NCBI GenBank assembly: GCA_949358305.1
Contig: OX442314.1
Span: 33,973,608 to 34,033,607 of the forward strand
Origin: Strigamia acuminata
Lineage: Eukaryota; Arthropoda; Chilopoda; Geophilomorpha; Linotaeniidae
Direction of reading: 5' to 3'
DNA length: 60,000 bases
Under the pieces are notes generated by a model. It was not told the origin of the DNA and made no database searches. It saw only the letters and a list, made by a program, of their open reading frames with translations. The stretch's first letter is position 1, and every line of letters begins with the position of its first letter. This document shows positions 25,486-35,660 of this stretch, piece by piece. The position numbers and the translations under genes are program-made.

Positions 25486-28400
25486 TTAAACAAGAGCGAA
25501 AGAAATTATTTGTTTTTCGATTCCACCGATAATTGAAGTTCGAACCCAATATTATTGACTTTTCCTCTTACCTTTGGAGGTTCTAGCTTGAGAGAATAAG
25601 ACGAAGAAGCTTTACGGGAAAATTTGAACGAAGGTGACTGTAAATTCATTTAAAACACAATTAACAAACAATTTAAAAAAAAAATCCCAAATTGAATAAA
25701 ACTTCAAATTAAAAAAAAAAATCCTAATTTCTTGGCACAATCAAAAAAAAAAAATCCTAATTTCTTGGCACAATCGATAAATTTTTTGTTTTAATTCAAA
25801 ATTTTTGTTTCAACCCAAAAAAAAAAAAAAAAAAAAAAATTATATATACATATATAAAAATATACGTGAACAGAATGACGAGTGGCGAAAACGCGTTTCG
25901 CAGTGAAGCAAACGAGGCGTCGCACCACCGAGTGGCGTATTCCAGACAAACAAATTACTCGCTTACGTCGTAATTAGGCAGACAAGGGCCGGCAACGAGG
26001 ACCTTATCTTTACCGCCGACAATTTCTTGTTGCTGCCAACTCTAACGGCACGCATCGCCGAATTAATTGACGGACGGTCCTCGTGGGAAAAAGCAAAAGA
26101 CTAATCGATCCACATCACCCCCTTAAAACCATCATAATACAATAACCAACAACGAACTTCCGACCATTCCATCCCCCGGATCGATGCAAACCCAAAACCG
26201 GACAAACCAGCCGCTAATTAATCAACCGACAAGCACACAGCAACCGAATAAATCGATCGCCGGATCCGAAACAAACCCGATTGCAATTCAACAAGTGCAA
26301 AACAAACTCCGACACTTTTTGAGTCAACAAACGTGCGCCAACAACGCCGATAATCTCCCACTCCTGCACGTTCTTCTCCCCACCACCCAACACAACGTGA
26401 CAAACAAATACTGCGCCACGACACGCTCGCAAACACCAATAAAAGCGGCAAAAAGACGGAAAAGTTCGTGGCTCGTGGCGCGTTTCCCCATCCGTCACCC
26501 ACTACCTTTTCCCCCAACATCAACCGTCGCGACTGACCCTCCCCAGCCCCTTCCGCGCTTTATCGCCGCATAGAATTAACTCGCCAGAGCGAAATTTATT
26601 GACCGCTCTTTCCCCGCCTGGTGCGTGAAACCCCCGGAACATCTGCAGCCGTATTTTCACCCCATCAAATTACGCATGCATTTGTCAATGTCAGCGCGTT
26701 CCGATGCGAAGATGCGAGCGTTTTCAATTTACAAAATTACAAAGAAATTATTCGCGATAATTGCACTTCTGTCTTTTATTCCGCCGAGACGCCCAACGCG
26801 ACTCGCGGTCCTAATTTGCATCGTATATACGAATCCTAATAAATTGGATCACGTAAAGCCCGACGCACTCCAATAAACCTGCCACAAACAGCAGCCACAC
26901 CTACGTGCGGTCGTTGTCGACGACAAAACCCGAGGACGAATCGTTCCGACGTGCGTGCGATTCGTGCGCGCGCAATTCCGAGCGAAAAACATTTAAACAT
27001 AAAGCTCGCGGCCTCGCGGGGTCGAAACACGAGTTGGCGACCCCGGCGAAGCGACAAAACCGATATACAACACTCAAACTCGCTGCCCGAAGTGGGCTTC
27101 GCCGCCCAACACAAACAAAAGATCGATTTCTCTCGCTTTTCGGTGATTATTCTCGCGTTTGGCGCACTCACCTGGCGTGGCTTCGTTTTCCCTAACCAGA
27201 AGAGCGGGTTCATGGCTCGGATGGCAAACGCGATCCCTTTCGGTCAGACGTCAGACGGCAGCCGTGCACGCCGGTCGCCGCCCGCTGCGCCGCGGCCCTC
27301 GATCGGGGTCCGCGGCTGACATGGGCGGCGCCGGCCGCGGTCGCTGTGTGCGCGTTTCGCAGTTGTGTGTGAAAAGTGTAAAAAAAATCCCTCGGTCAAA
27401 TGTGGGCGGCGAAAAGCGAGGGGCGGAACGGCATCCTCCCACCCGCACGCTCGCTCTCTCACTGAGCGACGACGTGCACGCGCATCGACCTCGGTGCGCT
27501 CCTCCGCCACCAGAGACGCTGCGTGCTCCTGTCCAGTCACTATATATGCCTCGCAGTCTTGCAGCATCAAATTAATTGCGTTTTTTGAACAATAACATTC
27601 CTCGTCCGAAATTAAATAGAATTTTTTTATTATTATTATTTTATTATTTTATTAAAAATAATATTTTTCTATTTATTTCGTGATTAATCGCTCTTAGCTC
27701 GGCCATATGGCCGAAAACACGTCACCCGTCCATCATTTATTAACTAGCAATTTGTAAACCAACCAGGCAACCAGATGTCCGACATAAAATTTAGAATTTT
27801 TTTATTTTTTTTAAAAAAAAATTTTTGTGTATAAAATATGCGAGATGATTAAAATAGAATGAGAGGATGTAATGAAAAGTCACGTGAAAGGTGGAATGGG
27901 GAATTTGGGGGTGTGGAGGGGTTCACTAATCCCTCCCTGGGTATTTTTCCGGTGGAAAATCTCAAGGAGCTTTGCATGTTTCCTGCCGTACGAAATCATC
28001 TCGTATATTGCGCTAATTCTCTCCAGAGGGCGGCAAAAGAAAACCCCATTAAATCCGTCTTGCTCGAGACAACGAGTCATCAACCCTTTTTCGTATAGGA
28101 ATGATTCGATTTGGAAAATGGCCAAAGGGATCTAGCAAGGCTGGAAATCAATTTGTGCACTGTTTCTACACTTTAAACAAAAAAAGAAAAAATTCCGCTA
28201 AGTGGATTTTTTTTATTTATTATTTTATTATTTTATTTTTCTTTAAAAAAAAAAATTTTAATTTTTTTTTTTTTTTGGGGGGGAATTTGGTGTCGAGTGT
28301 TTCGATGGACGTTCGGAAATCGTTGGGGGGGATTTGAACACCTGCCAATTTTGTCGAATTCAATAAAGGTGGCCACATATTGGAGATTGGAATCTCCAAA

Positions 28401-31400
28401 CGAAAATCTATTGAGGTGAGATTGCTTATCGGAGTTCAACAACACTCATTTTTCAATTCCCGCCTCGTCACAATTTCGGATCCCGAATTATCAGAAAACC
28501 GAAGGTTGCGTATTTGGGTTTTGCTAAAACCTGACCTAAGCTTAACCTACCGAACCACCCGCTAGCATATGTTAAAATATACAATGTTGCCTGAGCACGT
28601 TTGATTAAAACCGGGCCGACGATACAAGGGTGTCTTATAAAAAAATGTGCCGTGTATACATTGTTCGATTAAAGGTATATTAATCATTAGTTGTGGGCGA
28701 GGTTGTTTAATTAACGTTTCTGGTTGCGGCTTTTTCCGCTCTTTCGTTCGGTGTTTAGGTTTTGACAATCTGAACTTTCGTTCTCGAGATGTTTGCGATT
28801 TTAATCAATTTTTGTCCCAATTCGCAAAGTTTGATTGCGATTGTCGTTCCTGGTTTTAAGATTTTGTGATACTTTTGTGGATTTATTCAGTGGTACCGGT
28901 ACAGGGACACAGTAATTTATAAAGTAGTGGTAGTGGTACTGCACCTGTACCACATTTTTGGTACCATACCACTTTACCACAAAATGGAGCAAATTTTCAC
29001 AAAATGGAGCATATTTTCACAAAATGTAGTAAAATCTCACAAAATGTAGCAAAAGTTCACAAAATGTAATAAAATTTCACAAAATGTAGTAAAATCTCAC
29101 AAAATGTAGCAAAATTTCACAAAATGTAGTAAAATTTCACAAAATGTAGTAAAATTTCAGAAAATGTAGTAAAATTTCAGAAAATGTAGTAAAATTTCAG
29201 AAAATGTAGTAAAATTTCAGAAAATGTAGTAAAATTTCACAAAATGTAGTAAAATTTCACAAAATGTAGTAAAATTTTACAAAATGTAGTAAAATTTCAC
29301 AAAATGTAGTAAAATTTCACAAAATGTAGTAAAATTTCACAAAATGTATTAAAATCTTACAAAATCTCGCGCGATCTCGTGCTGGTTTATCTGAATAAAT
29401 CCACAAAAGTACCACTGAAGAGATTCAAAAAGCACCGCAAAATCTGAAATTCAGGAATGACTAAACGCAATCAAATTTAACAAACCGGAACAAAAATTTA
29501 TTCAAATCGCAGATATCTCAAAAACGAAAGCTCGGATCGTCAAAAACAAAACACCAAACGAAAGAACTGAAAAAACCGCACCAGAAACATTAATTAAACA
29601 ACACCGCCCACAACTAACATATTTTTTTGACATCCCACATTATCAATCCGCTTTTATACTCAACACAATTTATCATCTATAAAAAAAAAATAACAAAAAC
29701 AAAAACAACATCCCCCAATATTTTTATTATTACAATTTTCTGTTTATTCTAAAAATCCCCCCCCCCCCCAAAAAAAAAATCACACATTGTTTTTTCTTCT
29801 TATCTAATTTGACCAGCAAGTAAAGTTAATTACGAGGTTAAAACATCGCAGGGTTTTCGCACTTAACCTGTCACTTCCCATCACTCTCAGTTTTAAACTC
29901 CGATTCCTGATCCAATCAGCAATCGCGTCCACCGCCTCTCCCCCCTTTCATAGATCTCATCTGTCCACTCCAAACTCTCCAAGCAAAACTCTATTTTATT
30001 CCCCCCCCCGATTTCCTTTCATCTCATTTTCGGATTTACGTTGACCGATTCTAAATTCCATCAAAAAAAAAAAATAAAATAAAAAATTGAAACGCAATTA
30101 AACCTCCAAAAAGAACAAAATACTTTTTTTTTTAATTTTTTTCCCCCTTTTTTCTTTCTTTCTTTCTTTCTTTCTCTCTCCTTTCATTTCATATCGATCG
30201 CCAACAATTTCTAAACCGCGCCTGACACGAACCTCACCTCTTTAAAACAGATTGAGATGTGAACGATCACGTGACTCCATTCGACGCCCATTCGAGTGCA
30301 TTCAATTTCCTCTCGCGCAAACGCAACAACATTTGCATCTGGTCCCAACAAGAAAACAACAATTAATTACAGGTCAAAGTAAAACCGCGACCGGTCACCA
30401 GGGACGGGCCCCGACGCACCGCAAACGCCCGAATTACACAACGCAAACACGTCGCACGTAAAACTCAACTAATCAACTCGTTTCTCCATTTTTTTAAAAT
30501 TTTTCTTTAAACTTTCCCTTTTCTTAATTCCTTTAACCGATCGATCATTCCAATTTCCAAAACGAACACAAAACTCTCTCTCCTTTCAAAAGTCCCATTT
30601 GAATTAAATCAAATCGCACCTGAGCAAGAATTGTGTTTACACGACGCATTCGCGCGATGCATGCCGGGTAAAAAAAAATATTTCCGTGTAAAAAAAAAAA
30701 AAAAAATAACTAAGAGCTTTTAATGGCGGCACTTTTTCCCCGCTTTTATTAGGGGCTGCCATCACATCTTAACTTAAGATGGACGACGACGACGACTTGT
30801 GGTACCATCCACTCCCAAATGGGAGAGCAGAGAGAGACAGCACAGCGTTGAGGAAAAGGAACGGCCTGCAACGCCGTGGGGAATTGCAGAAATGGTCAAG
30901 TCAGGGTCCACTATAACTGTTGAAATCGGTTTGCATTATTCACAAACCACCTCCCAAAAAAAAAAAAAAAAAAAAAAAAAATATTGTAAATAAAAATATT
31001 TGAAAATGGCGTGCTCGAAAAACATTCCCAACTTTTTTTTATTTTTACACATTTTTATATTCACGCTTAACACATAAAAAAGGAGATCAACGAACCGTGT
31101 AATACTTGATTCGATCACCCCCATTGTGCGAAAAAATAACAAATAAGTTTTATTTATTTATTTTTTTTTATAAAAAATAAAAAAATTTGGCAGCCATCTT
31201 TCCATCTTTCCGTATTCTAATTGTTTGCCATTTGGCAGTTGTCCGTAATTGGTTTTCCAATACGCCGCTGCCCTCCAATTTCAGCTTTTCTGACCACAAG
31301 AGCCCGCGATAGCATCGCGACCCCCTCGCCCGACCACTTTAGAAATTCGATAGCTCGGGCAATATCATCATCAGCAACAGGGGGACGTATCCAAACCCGA

Positions 31401-33782
31401 CATGATTGGTCATGTCAGTGTTTTGTGATCGTTGCAGCGAGTGATTTGACGACCAATCGCGCACCCGGCGACGTCGGAATTCATTTTTTATTCGCGCAGA
31501 ATTTCGATCACGAGATTTCGGCCGGCGGCTTTGCTGCACTGCACGACCCGCGCAATGTTCATCTTATCAACCAATCGCAGCTGCCGGTGGTTTGGTTTTC
31601 CATATTCGAAAGGCGAGGCTTGTTTACCGAAGGAAATTCGAGTTGGGGTCTTTCCGGTAGACTGCCTCGTGGTCACTGGTCATCGCCCATCTGCGTGATG
31701 GTCAATCCAGATGGGAAACTTGTTCTCGTCGGGATTGGTTGGGATATTGAGGTGATTCCGATCGTTGCTCACGACATGTTGATTGAACAAGCTCCAGTTA
31801 ACGACCCACAAATTGCTGGACCGACTTCGCCTCACAATTGATTCCAGTGATCAATAAAAGCGGCCATTGAAACAGGACACACAAAAACAATCATGGAGGA
31901 TGAATGGTCGGTTTGAGTTGGATTTTTGTCATTATTTCAATCGGTGGCGGTGCAGATTTCGTCCATTATGTCCACATGCACGATTTTTATGCGTGTCTGT
32001 GTGTCGATTTTTTTTTTTTGGTTTTTTTTTTTTTGGGAATTATTTTATGTGCCATCTGGCGGCGATTTTTTAAAACATACATTTATCGTTTGGCCAAGTG
32101 TTCGGATTTTTTTTGTTTTTTTATCTGGGAAATCTGACAATTGGATTTCCTCGATTTTACGACGAGAATTTGAATAAAGTAGAAGTGGAAACTTACACAA
32201 CATTCTCGAAACTGTTTGGCATCGATTGGCGATGTGAAATTTAATCCCCAGGTGTCGCCAGTGGCTGGATCCTTCCAATAAACAAAACATTCCGATGCTT
32301 GACCAATTCTCGTTCCTATTAATAATAAAAAATAAAATTAAAAAATCAGACAATTACAAAATAACCAAAAATAAAAAAATAAAAAAAATAAAAAATTAAT
32401 TAATTTCATAAAATTTCCATCAACTAATATGCAAATAAAACAATCCCAACGCAAAAATATAATTTCCAGTTATAGACTTATAGTGAAAAAATTATTCACC
32501 CCATCACTAATCACCGGTATTCACACAAAAACCAATAGAGAGTTTGCGGGATGCATTTTTCCCTTACAGTTAAACACTATACGGTATAAAAATAGTGTAA
32601 GGGAAAAATGATAAATTAAGTATTTGCGGGCTGCACTTTTCCCTTATCACTACACTATTTCAGCCAACTACTGACAGTTAGTAATTTTGGGCCTAAAAAT
32701 TTTATTTGGGCGCGTAAATGTGCAAATTTCTGCCTAAAATTCCATTATTATGCCTATAAAGTATGATTTTGGGCGTAAAATTTAATTTTGGGCCACACTT
32801 ATCATTCAATCTACGTACCTATGACTGATGTGTTTGATCGGGACAACAAAATAATCGCCATTTGCAATAGACGGAGCTAACAATATAGTGTTCTCAATTC
32901 TATTGGCTGCGCTATATTTTAATTTAGTGTTGAAAACGATACACTAAAGATTTTTCCCTTACGATATGGCACCAAAATAGTGTAACGTAGAGAAAAATAA
33001 GGGAAAAATGCATCCCGCAAACTATCTATTAAGTAAATGGATTTAAAATTTTACAATTTAAAAAATCAAAATATAAAAATATCTTAAAAGGAAATTTCAA
33101 ATGTGAGGCAGAATTCTGAATGAAACAATTATTATTATTCATCCCATTTGTGGCGCGACAGCTTCTTGTCCACAAATGACAAAAGCCGAAATGAACAACT
33201 ATACCGGTGGAGTTGAATAATTTTTTTACAAACTGTGTGTCACTCGGGGAAGTCAAGATGAAGAAAGACCGCAATTCGTACTCATCAGACTCGGACGAGA
33301 CGGCGCCAACACAAATCGATTCATTCGTCATTTGCACCTCGCACAAACACAAAACTCCAATACCTCATCCACACATTTTACTTCACCTTTAATTTTCATC
33401 TTTAAAAATTAAAAATTAAAATAATAATAAGAAAAAAAATAATAATAATAGAAAAAAAAATAATAATAATAATTAATAATAATAATAGTAATAATAATTT
33501 CATTTTTTTTTTTTTTAGTTATCGTTTCCTGTTGACACTCATTTAAGCCTTATCCAATTTCTCCCTTCCCGTTTCCATGACGACTCCATCTTTTTACCTG
33601 GCTGAACTAATCGCACGTCTAAAATCTTGTCCACTTGGGAGTTGTAGGCGGTGATGTGGAAGACGCATTCAGGTGTGTCCTGGATGCACGTGATGTTCAC
33701 GGGCACCAAGTCCTCCGAAACTTGCTGCCATTTCACCGTCCCTTGTCCACCAACGTGAAAAACTTCGGCCCAAAGCCTAAAA

Positions 33783-33817
<35 letters not shown>

Positions 33818-35258
33818 AAAACAAAAAAAATAAAATATTTATTTCCAAAACAACGAGCGCAATAAACCCCGCAAAGAAAAGCAACTAAAGAAAAAAATAA
33901 AATAATAAATAAAATAAAAGCCGAAAAAGGCAAGTGCTATGCGGCGAAGCACCAAGGGGGAGCTTTCATTAAATCTTTAATTCGCAATACGGCCGAGTTT
34001 CGCTACCGGGTTGTAATTCACCAACCAATTTTTCTTTGTTTCTTTTATTTAAAAAAAAAAACAAAAACAAAAAACAAAAAAAAAATCAAATTTTAAAAAT
34101 CTGGTTCAAGGTCGTCGAAGGTGGATATATATTTTTTTTTCCACCCCTTAATTTTCCAGCGTGCAATTCCACCGGATCGACCGACAATCCGTCTTCAAAG
34201 ATTTGTTCTATTTTTAGCCAATACAAGCCCAGCATACAAAGTCGTCGGCCGAGGACAACCGAACCACTTAAAGGCCAGAGGTCCAACCCGTCTTATAACC
34301 CTTTTCCCCCACACATTTTTCTCATTCCCAATCCAAAACACAACAAATCCGATCAAACACCTCCCCAAACCCCTTCCCCCCCCCCCAAAAAAAAAAAAAA
34401 AATCCAATCAATTCAATGACGTCATCCCCCTCATTTCCCATCCCAAAAAAAATTAATAATAACCCCCATGACGTAACGCCTGCGTCCAGCCCAGCCATCC
34501 GAGTTCTACGAAATCATCCTCCGACATGTCAATGAGCCCGATCCATCCCCGCACCCGCCATGGCGCGACTAAACCCCCAAACCCTCCAAAACACCCCTCC
34601 ATCCACCCCACCTCCATCCCACCCCACCCCCCGATCCAACAATAAATACCCCCCCACCCACCCAACCACCTAAAATCGTCGAAAAACCCACACAGCCAAA
34701 TATCCGACCCTAAATAAAACGACGCACCGGTTCGAGGCTACCCAAGATGGACGCGAACGCCTAAACGAACAAAACCCAAACAAAAACCCCCCAAAATACC
34801 AAAATAAAACCGCACCCAACCCAAAACACCGACCAAAAACCGCCAAAAAACCAACAAAACACTTTTATTCGCGTATACATTAACAAATAAACCTAATCTC
34901 GCCGTTCCGTCCTCCTCCATCCCCGTCGAGCAGCGCACAAAGATGAGGATGGAGGAAACCAACACAGCACCCGAGCACTCTTTCCGCATCTGGACGCACC
35001 AACATCACAAGCTCGGAGTAGCCCGAGCGAACCGAGGTTGACGGACGGAGTTTGGCAGGAAAAGAATGGCGGCGAGTGTGTGCGAGTATAAGCGAGATGG
35101 CGGAGGGAGGGTTCGAGACGGGTTCGGGGTTCGGGGGTTACTTGGTGTTACCTGAGCAGGTGTCCATCTCGTCGACCGGTGCTCTGCCAGGGGGAATCCT
35201 CGTAGCGATAAGTCCTGCGGATAAGCGGGGCGCAGGAGCAGCTCAGTTTGTTTCCCAT
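6509..35258 (-). CDS. sif: Still life (SIF/TIAM family) Rac guanine-nucleotide exchange factor
   Basis: Rac-specific GEF that links membrane and receptor cues to actin; in flies it acts at synaptic terminals. I assembled 25 coding exons (minus strand): 35258-35152, 33776-33598, 32315-32197, 25637-25572, 24562-24436, 24378-23524, 20397-20225, 16655-16507, 16260-15993, 15928-15785, 15709-15527, 14892-14708, 14632-14545, 13744-13580, 13513-13333, 12634-12371, 12304-12201, 10701-10492, 9970-9776, 9714-9606, 9539-9360, 9247-9129, 8670-8494, 8426-8239, 7220-6509. They total 5247 nt (1748 aa), with consistent phases throughout. Order: MGNKLSCSC (probable N-myristoylation/palmitoylation), WH1-like (about 37-134), Ser-rich linker, PHn-CC-Ex (590-850), RBD (870-936), PDZ (955-1050), DH (1165-1375), PH (1392-1530), low-complexity tail. 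Shorter than fly SIF (about 2,060 aa), mainly in the linker and tail. Donors after exons 9 and 19 share the unusual hexamer GTTCGA; exon 17 has an alternative donor at 12176. Confidence 0.95.
7262..7503. mobile_element. 242-bp TA-flanked MITE in the last sif intron
   Basis: Ends CCGTATTTTACC and GGTAAAATACGG are inverted; the similarity extends into AATAAGAG/CTCTTATT. The element is flanked by TA on both sides (7260-7261, 7504-7505). The interior repeats GGCGGCTCTTAT and GCCGCGGCT motifs in both orientations and has no ORF. The TA duplication suits Tc1/mariner/IS630-type transposition; superfamily inferred. Confidence 0.75.
7608..7701. repeat. Dispersed repeat copy A (related to 16313-16404)
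   Basis: About 93 bp, starting ATGGGGCGTTTGGACACCAT and ending GTGGTTGTCTAGGGG, recurs at 16313-16404 at about 90% identity. Read on the minus strand it contains AATAAAGATAA, as a poly(A)-bearing LTR end would. The surrounding 7560-8235 sequence has no other recognisable feature and may be one degenerate mobile element; clear TG...CA ends and target duplication were not found. Confidence 0.5.
8239..8670 (-). other. sif: sif exons 23-24: C-terminal PH domain of the DH-PH unit
   Basis: Exon 8670-8494 reads [20 protein letters not shown] to [19 protein letters not shown]. Exon 8426-8239 reads [31 protein letters not shown] and [11 protein letters not shown]. The final helix [19 protein letters not shown] opens the last exon. 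Confidence 0.9.
8715..9005. repeat. 20-bp minisatellite in a sif intron
   Basis: About 13 copies of AAAAACGACCATTTTTGACG and variants, partly in inverted orientation at both edges (ACATTGAAAAATGGCTAAAA). A5 and T5 tracts alternate every 10 bp. Confidence 0.88.
9129..10701 (-). other. sif: sif exons 18-22: Dbl-homology (RhoGEF) catalytic domain
   Basis: CR1 is [18 protein letters not shown] in exon 10701-10492. The middle helices are in exons 9970-9776 and 9714-9606 ([18 protein letters not shown]). CR3 is [20 protein letters not shown] in exon 9539-9360. The last helix ([20 protein letters not shown]) is in exon 9247-9129. These are the conserved surfaces that bind Rac and expel nucleotide; nothing needed for catalysis appears missing. 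Confidence 0.92.
10035..10460. mobile_element. 426-bp TA-flanked MITE in a sif DH-domain intron
   Basis: The left end CCGTATATCCTCGCGTATAA and the right end, read inverted, TCGTATAACCTCGCGTATAG match at about 17 of 20 positions and continue into TGCGA. TA flanks both sides. Sub-terminal GTATAATGCGA/TATAGTGTGACCCCCCC motifs recur inside. No transposase ORF. Probably a non-autonomous Tc1/mariner or pogo-like element. Confidence 0.7.
11262..11524. repeat. 21-bp minisatellite in a sif intron
   Basis: About 11 nearly perfect copies of AAAATCCATTTTATTAATGCA. The units are so uniform that the array reads as a heptapeptide repeat in several frames; those ORFs are artefacts. Confidence 0.92.
12371..13513 (-). 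other. sif: sif exons 15-16: PDZ domain
   Basis: Exon 13513-13333 contains [20 protein letters not shown] and ends SLAMQQG. Exon 12634-12371 continues [20 protein letters not shown] and ends [15 protein letters not shown] then GLIVPAPSW. The G-F-S carboxylate loop replaces the usual GLGF, as in other SIF/TIAM PDZ domains. The intron between them is filled by a 21-bp minisatellite. Confidence 0.88.
12768..13158. repeat. 21-bp minisatellite between the two PDZ exons of sif
   Basis: About 18 copies of ATGCATTTTTACAGCTATAA or ACAGCTGGTAA variants. Five identical GGTAA-type units sit together at 12915-13015, a sign of recent local amplification. Confidence 0.9.
13580..13744 (-). other. sif: sif exon 14: Ras-binding-like domain
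   Basis: A single phase-0 exon of 55 codons: [20 protein letters not shown], then [16 protein letters not shown] and [12 protein letters not shown]. It matches the ubiquitin-like RBD of TIAM/SIF, which couples activated Ras to Rac. Confidence 0.85.
13845..14262. repeat. 20-bp minisatellite in a sif intron
   Basis: About 20 copies of TGTAAAAACGCATTTTCAAG. The first units (TGTAGGAATG, TGTAAAAATG) are diverged and the central ones near identical. A5 and T4 tracts are spaced 10 bp. Confidence 0.9.
15527..16260 (-). other. sif: sif exons 9-11: PHn-CC-Ex membrane-targeting module
   Basis: Exon 16260-15993 has [32 protein letters not shown] and [20 protein letters not shown]. Exon 15928-15785 has [19 protein letters not shown] and a coiled-coil start. 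Exon 15709-15527 has [25 protein letters not shown] and ends ELPNPK. In TIAM proteins this unit binds phosphoinositides and scaffold partners and drives plasma-membrane localisation. The donors after 15993 (CAG|GTTCGA) and 15785 (TCG|GTCAAT) are weak but are the only ones keeping frame and homology. Confidence 0.88.
16313..16404. repeat. Dispersed repeat copy B (related to 7608-7701)
   Basis: Second copy of the 93-bp repeat in another sif intron, same orientation, about 90% identical. Similarity stops at CTAGGGGTAG. Confidence 0.5.
16656..19190. other. sif: sif intron with no gene found
   Basis: AT-rich apart from 17.0-17.7 kb, with many poly(A)/poly(T) runs. ORFs on both strands lack similarity or splice support. 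A peptide reading [20 protein letters not shown] lies just upstream of the ISDDD exon but runs into the exon's polypyrimidine tract, so it is probably intronic. Confidence 0.4.
19191..19355 (-). CDS. sif: Candidate alternative first coding exon of sif
   Basis: Inside the GC-rich island at 19.2-19.6 kb. An ATG (19353-19355) preceded directly by in-frame TAA opens 55 codons ([20 protein letters not shown] ... [12 protein letters not shown]) and ends in phase 0 at CTCAAG|GTAGGC. That phase fits the next sif exon (16655, ISDDD), which in the long form is joined to the exon ending at 20225. It would give a short isoform keeping PHn-CC-Ex, RBD, PDZ and DH-PH but losing the WH1 region. Signals are seen; the isoform is inferred. 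It may be a chance ORF in GC-rich sequence. Confidence 0.3.
20575..21000. repeat. 21-bp minisatellite in a sif intron
   Basis: About 18 copies of AAAAACAGCATTTTTAAACCC. The array grades through TAGACCC, CCCC and TATGTAC sub-types from one edge to the other. Confidence 0.9.
21868..22225. repeat. 20-bp minisatellite in a sif intron
   Basis: About 18 copies of GGAATTTGAAGTTTTTAAAG, shifting to CAAAATTTAAAGTTTTTAAA in the second half. AATTT and TTTTTAAA tracts recur every 10 bp. Confidence 0.88.
23170..23455. repeat. 10-11-bp / 21-bp minisatellite beside sif exon 6
   Basis: Units such as GCAGAAAAATTGCAGTAAAAT and CGCATAAAAAT repeat with A-tracts every 10-11 bp. The array ends about 70 bp from the exon 6 donor (23524) and degenerates into CCACCAAAATTCC. 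Confidence 0.85.
24761..24803. repeat. ATGCATAAAA decamer repeat
   Basis: Four perfect 10-bp copies in the intron upstream of sif exon 5. Same A-tract spacing as the larger arrays. Confidence 0.8.
25638..28680. other. sif: sif intron with a GC-rich island
   Basis: Between exons 4 and 3. AT-rich flanks surround a GC-rich segment at about 26.9-27.55 kb that contains a minus-strand TATATA (27541-27547). ORFs of 90-140 codons occur there on both strands, none recognisable. It may be an internal promoter of sif; no coding exon with matching phases was found. Confidence 0.35.
28683..29622. mobile_element. Large imperfect palindrome enclosing a minisatellite
   Basis: Left arm about 28683-28890, right arm about 29386-29622. 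The arms are inverted copies of each other, roughly 75-80% identical by eye (for example TTAGTTGTGGGCGAGGTTGT against ACACCGCCCACAACTAA). The inner 21 bp (28870-28890 and 29391-29411, core TACTTTTGTGGATTTATTCA) are perfect. The loop is the 20-bp array at 28979-29365. No ORF. The architecture is that of a foldback element. Target duplication not identified. Confidence 0.7.
28979..29365. repeat. 20-bp minisatellite with exactly phased A-tracts
   Basis: About 19 copies of ACAAAATGTAGTAAAATTTC. A4 tracts start at positions 3 and 13 of each unit, so they recur every 10 bp for nearly 400 bp. Confidence 0.93.
29623..32196. other. sif: sif intron, mostly unstructured
   Basis: Homopolymer-rich, with a CTTTC tract near 30150-30180 and an A-run at 30956-30980. 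At 31221-31841 the plus strand carries an open frame of 206 codons with no early ATG and no recognisable domain. Confidence 0.35.
32538..33026. mobile_element. 489-bp TA-flanked MITE in a sif intron
   Basis: Inverted ends of about 29 bp begin GAGAGTTTGCGGGATGCATT (left) and, read inverted, GATAGTTTGCGGGATGCATT (right), each continuing TTTCCCTTA. TA flanks both ends. TAGTGTAAGGGAAAAATG motifs recur sub-terminally in both orientations. No ORF. Confidence 0.78.
33420..33500. repeat. (ATA)n-type microsatellite
   Basis: Imperfect AATAATAAT tract next to sif exon 2. Confidence 0.8.
33781..33822. repeat. (AAAT)n microsatellite
   Basis: About ten units of AAAT starting a few bases upstream of the acceptor of sif exon 2. 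On the sense strand it reads TTTA and so forms part of the pyrimidine tract. Length changes here could affect splicing. Confidence 0.85.
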
Positions 35259-35660
35259 GGCAGCTGCGTCGGGGTGGGGGTGAAGGAAGATACAAAGTGG
35301 AGGGCGGCGCGGCTGGGCGAACGCGGCGGCGGCGACTCTCAGCGTCACCAAAACGAAGGTTCCATGGAACGTTACGAACCGTCGTCCCGTTCGACTGCGG
35401 CTACGGATGCGGGTCGGGGGACCGCGATTGGCCACCGAGGACGCATCATCGCCCGGTCGGATGCGTCCAAAACCGGGATTGAAACGCAGCACCGAAGCGG
35501 GGTGTACGGTCGCCGGGTGCACGCTCCACAGCCACTCGCTTAATTGATTGGCGCTACCATTGCGGGCGGGGGAAGGAGGTGAAAGCGTTGCCCGCGCAAC
35601 GCCAGTGGCGGCAGAAGCGGGGAACCCGACGCGACGCGACACGCTTCGTTCGATGCGCTC
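35259..35660 (-). promoter_or_regulatory. sif: GC-rich 5' leader and promoter region of sif
   Basis: GC-rich island directly upstream of the sif ATG (35256-35258), unlike the AT-rich surroundings. The frame stays open upstream for more than 100 codons, but the Pro/Arg-rich peptide resembles no SIF N-terminus and the MGNKLSCS start is the conserved one. No TATA box seen. Confidence 0.5.

Larger units (their letters stand above)
32197..33776 (-). other. sif: sif exons 2-3: N-terminal WH1/PH-like domain
   Basis: Exon 33776-33598 begins LWAEVFHV and contains [20 protein letters not shown] and [20 protein letters not shown]. Exon 32315-32197 continues [16 protein letters not shown], then [19 protein letters not shown]. 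The pattern (E-V-F, ITAYN, WGLNF, ending in a helix with FREC) is that of an EVH1/WH1-type fold, which typically binds proline-rich partners or membranes. Very close to other arthropod SIF N-termini. Confidence 0.85.

Noticed and set aside
35148-35642. N-terminal extension of sif by about 128 codons
   Set aside because: Open frame in a GC-rich leader. The conserved SIF start is MGNKLSCSC, and the upstream peptide has no similarity.
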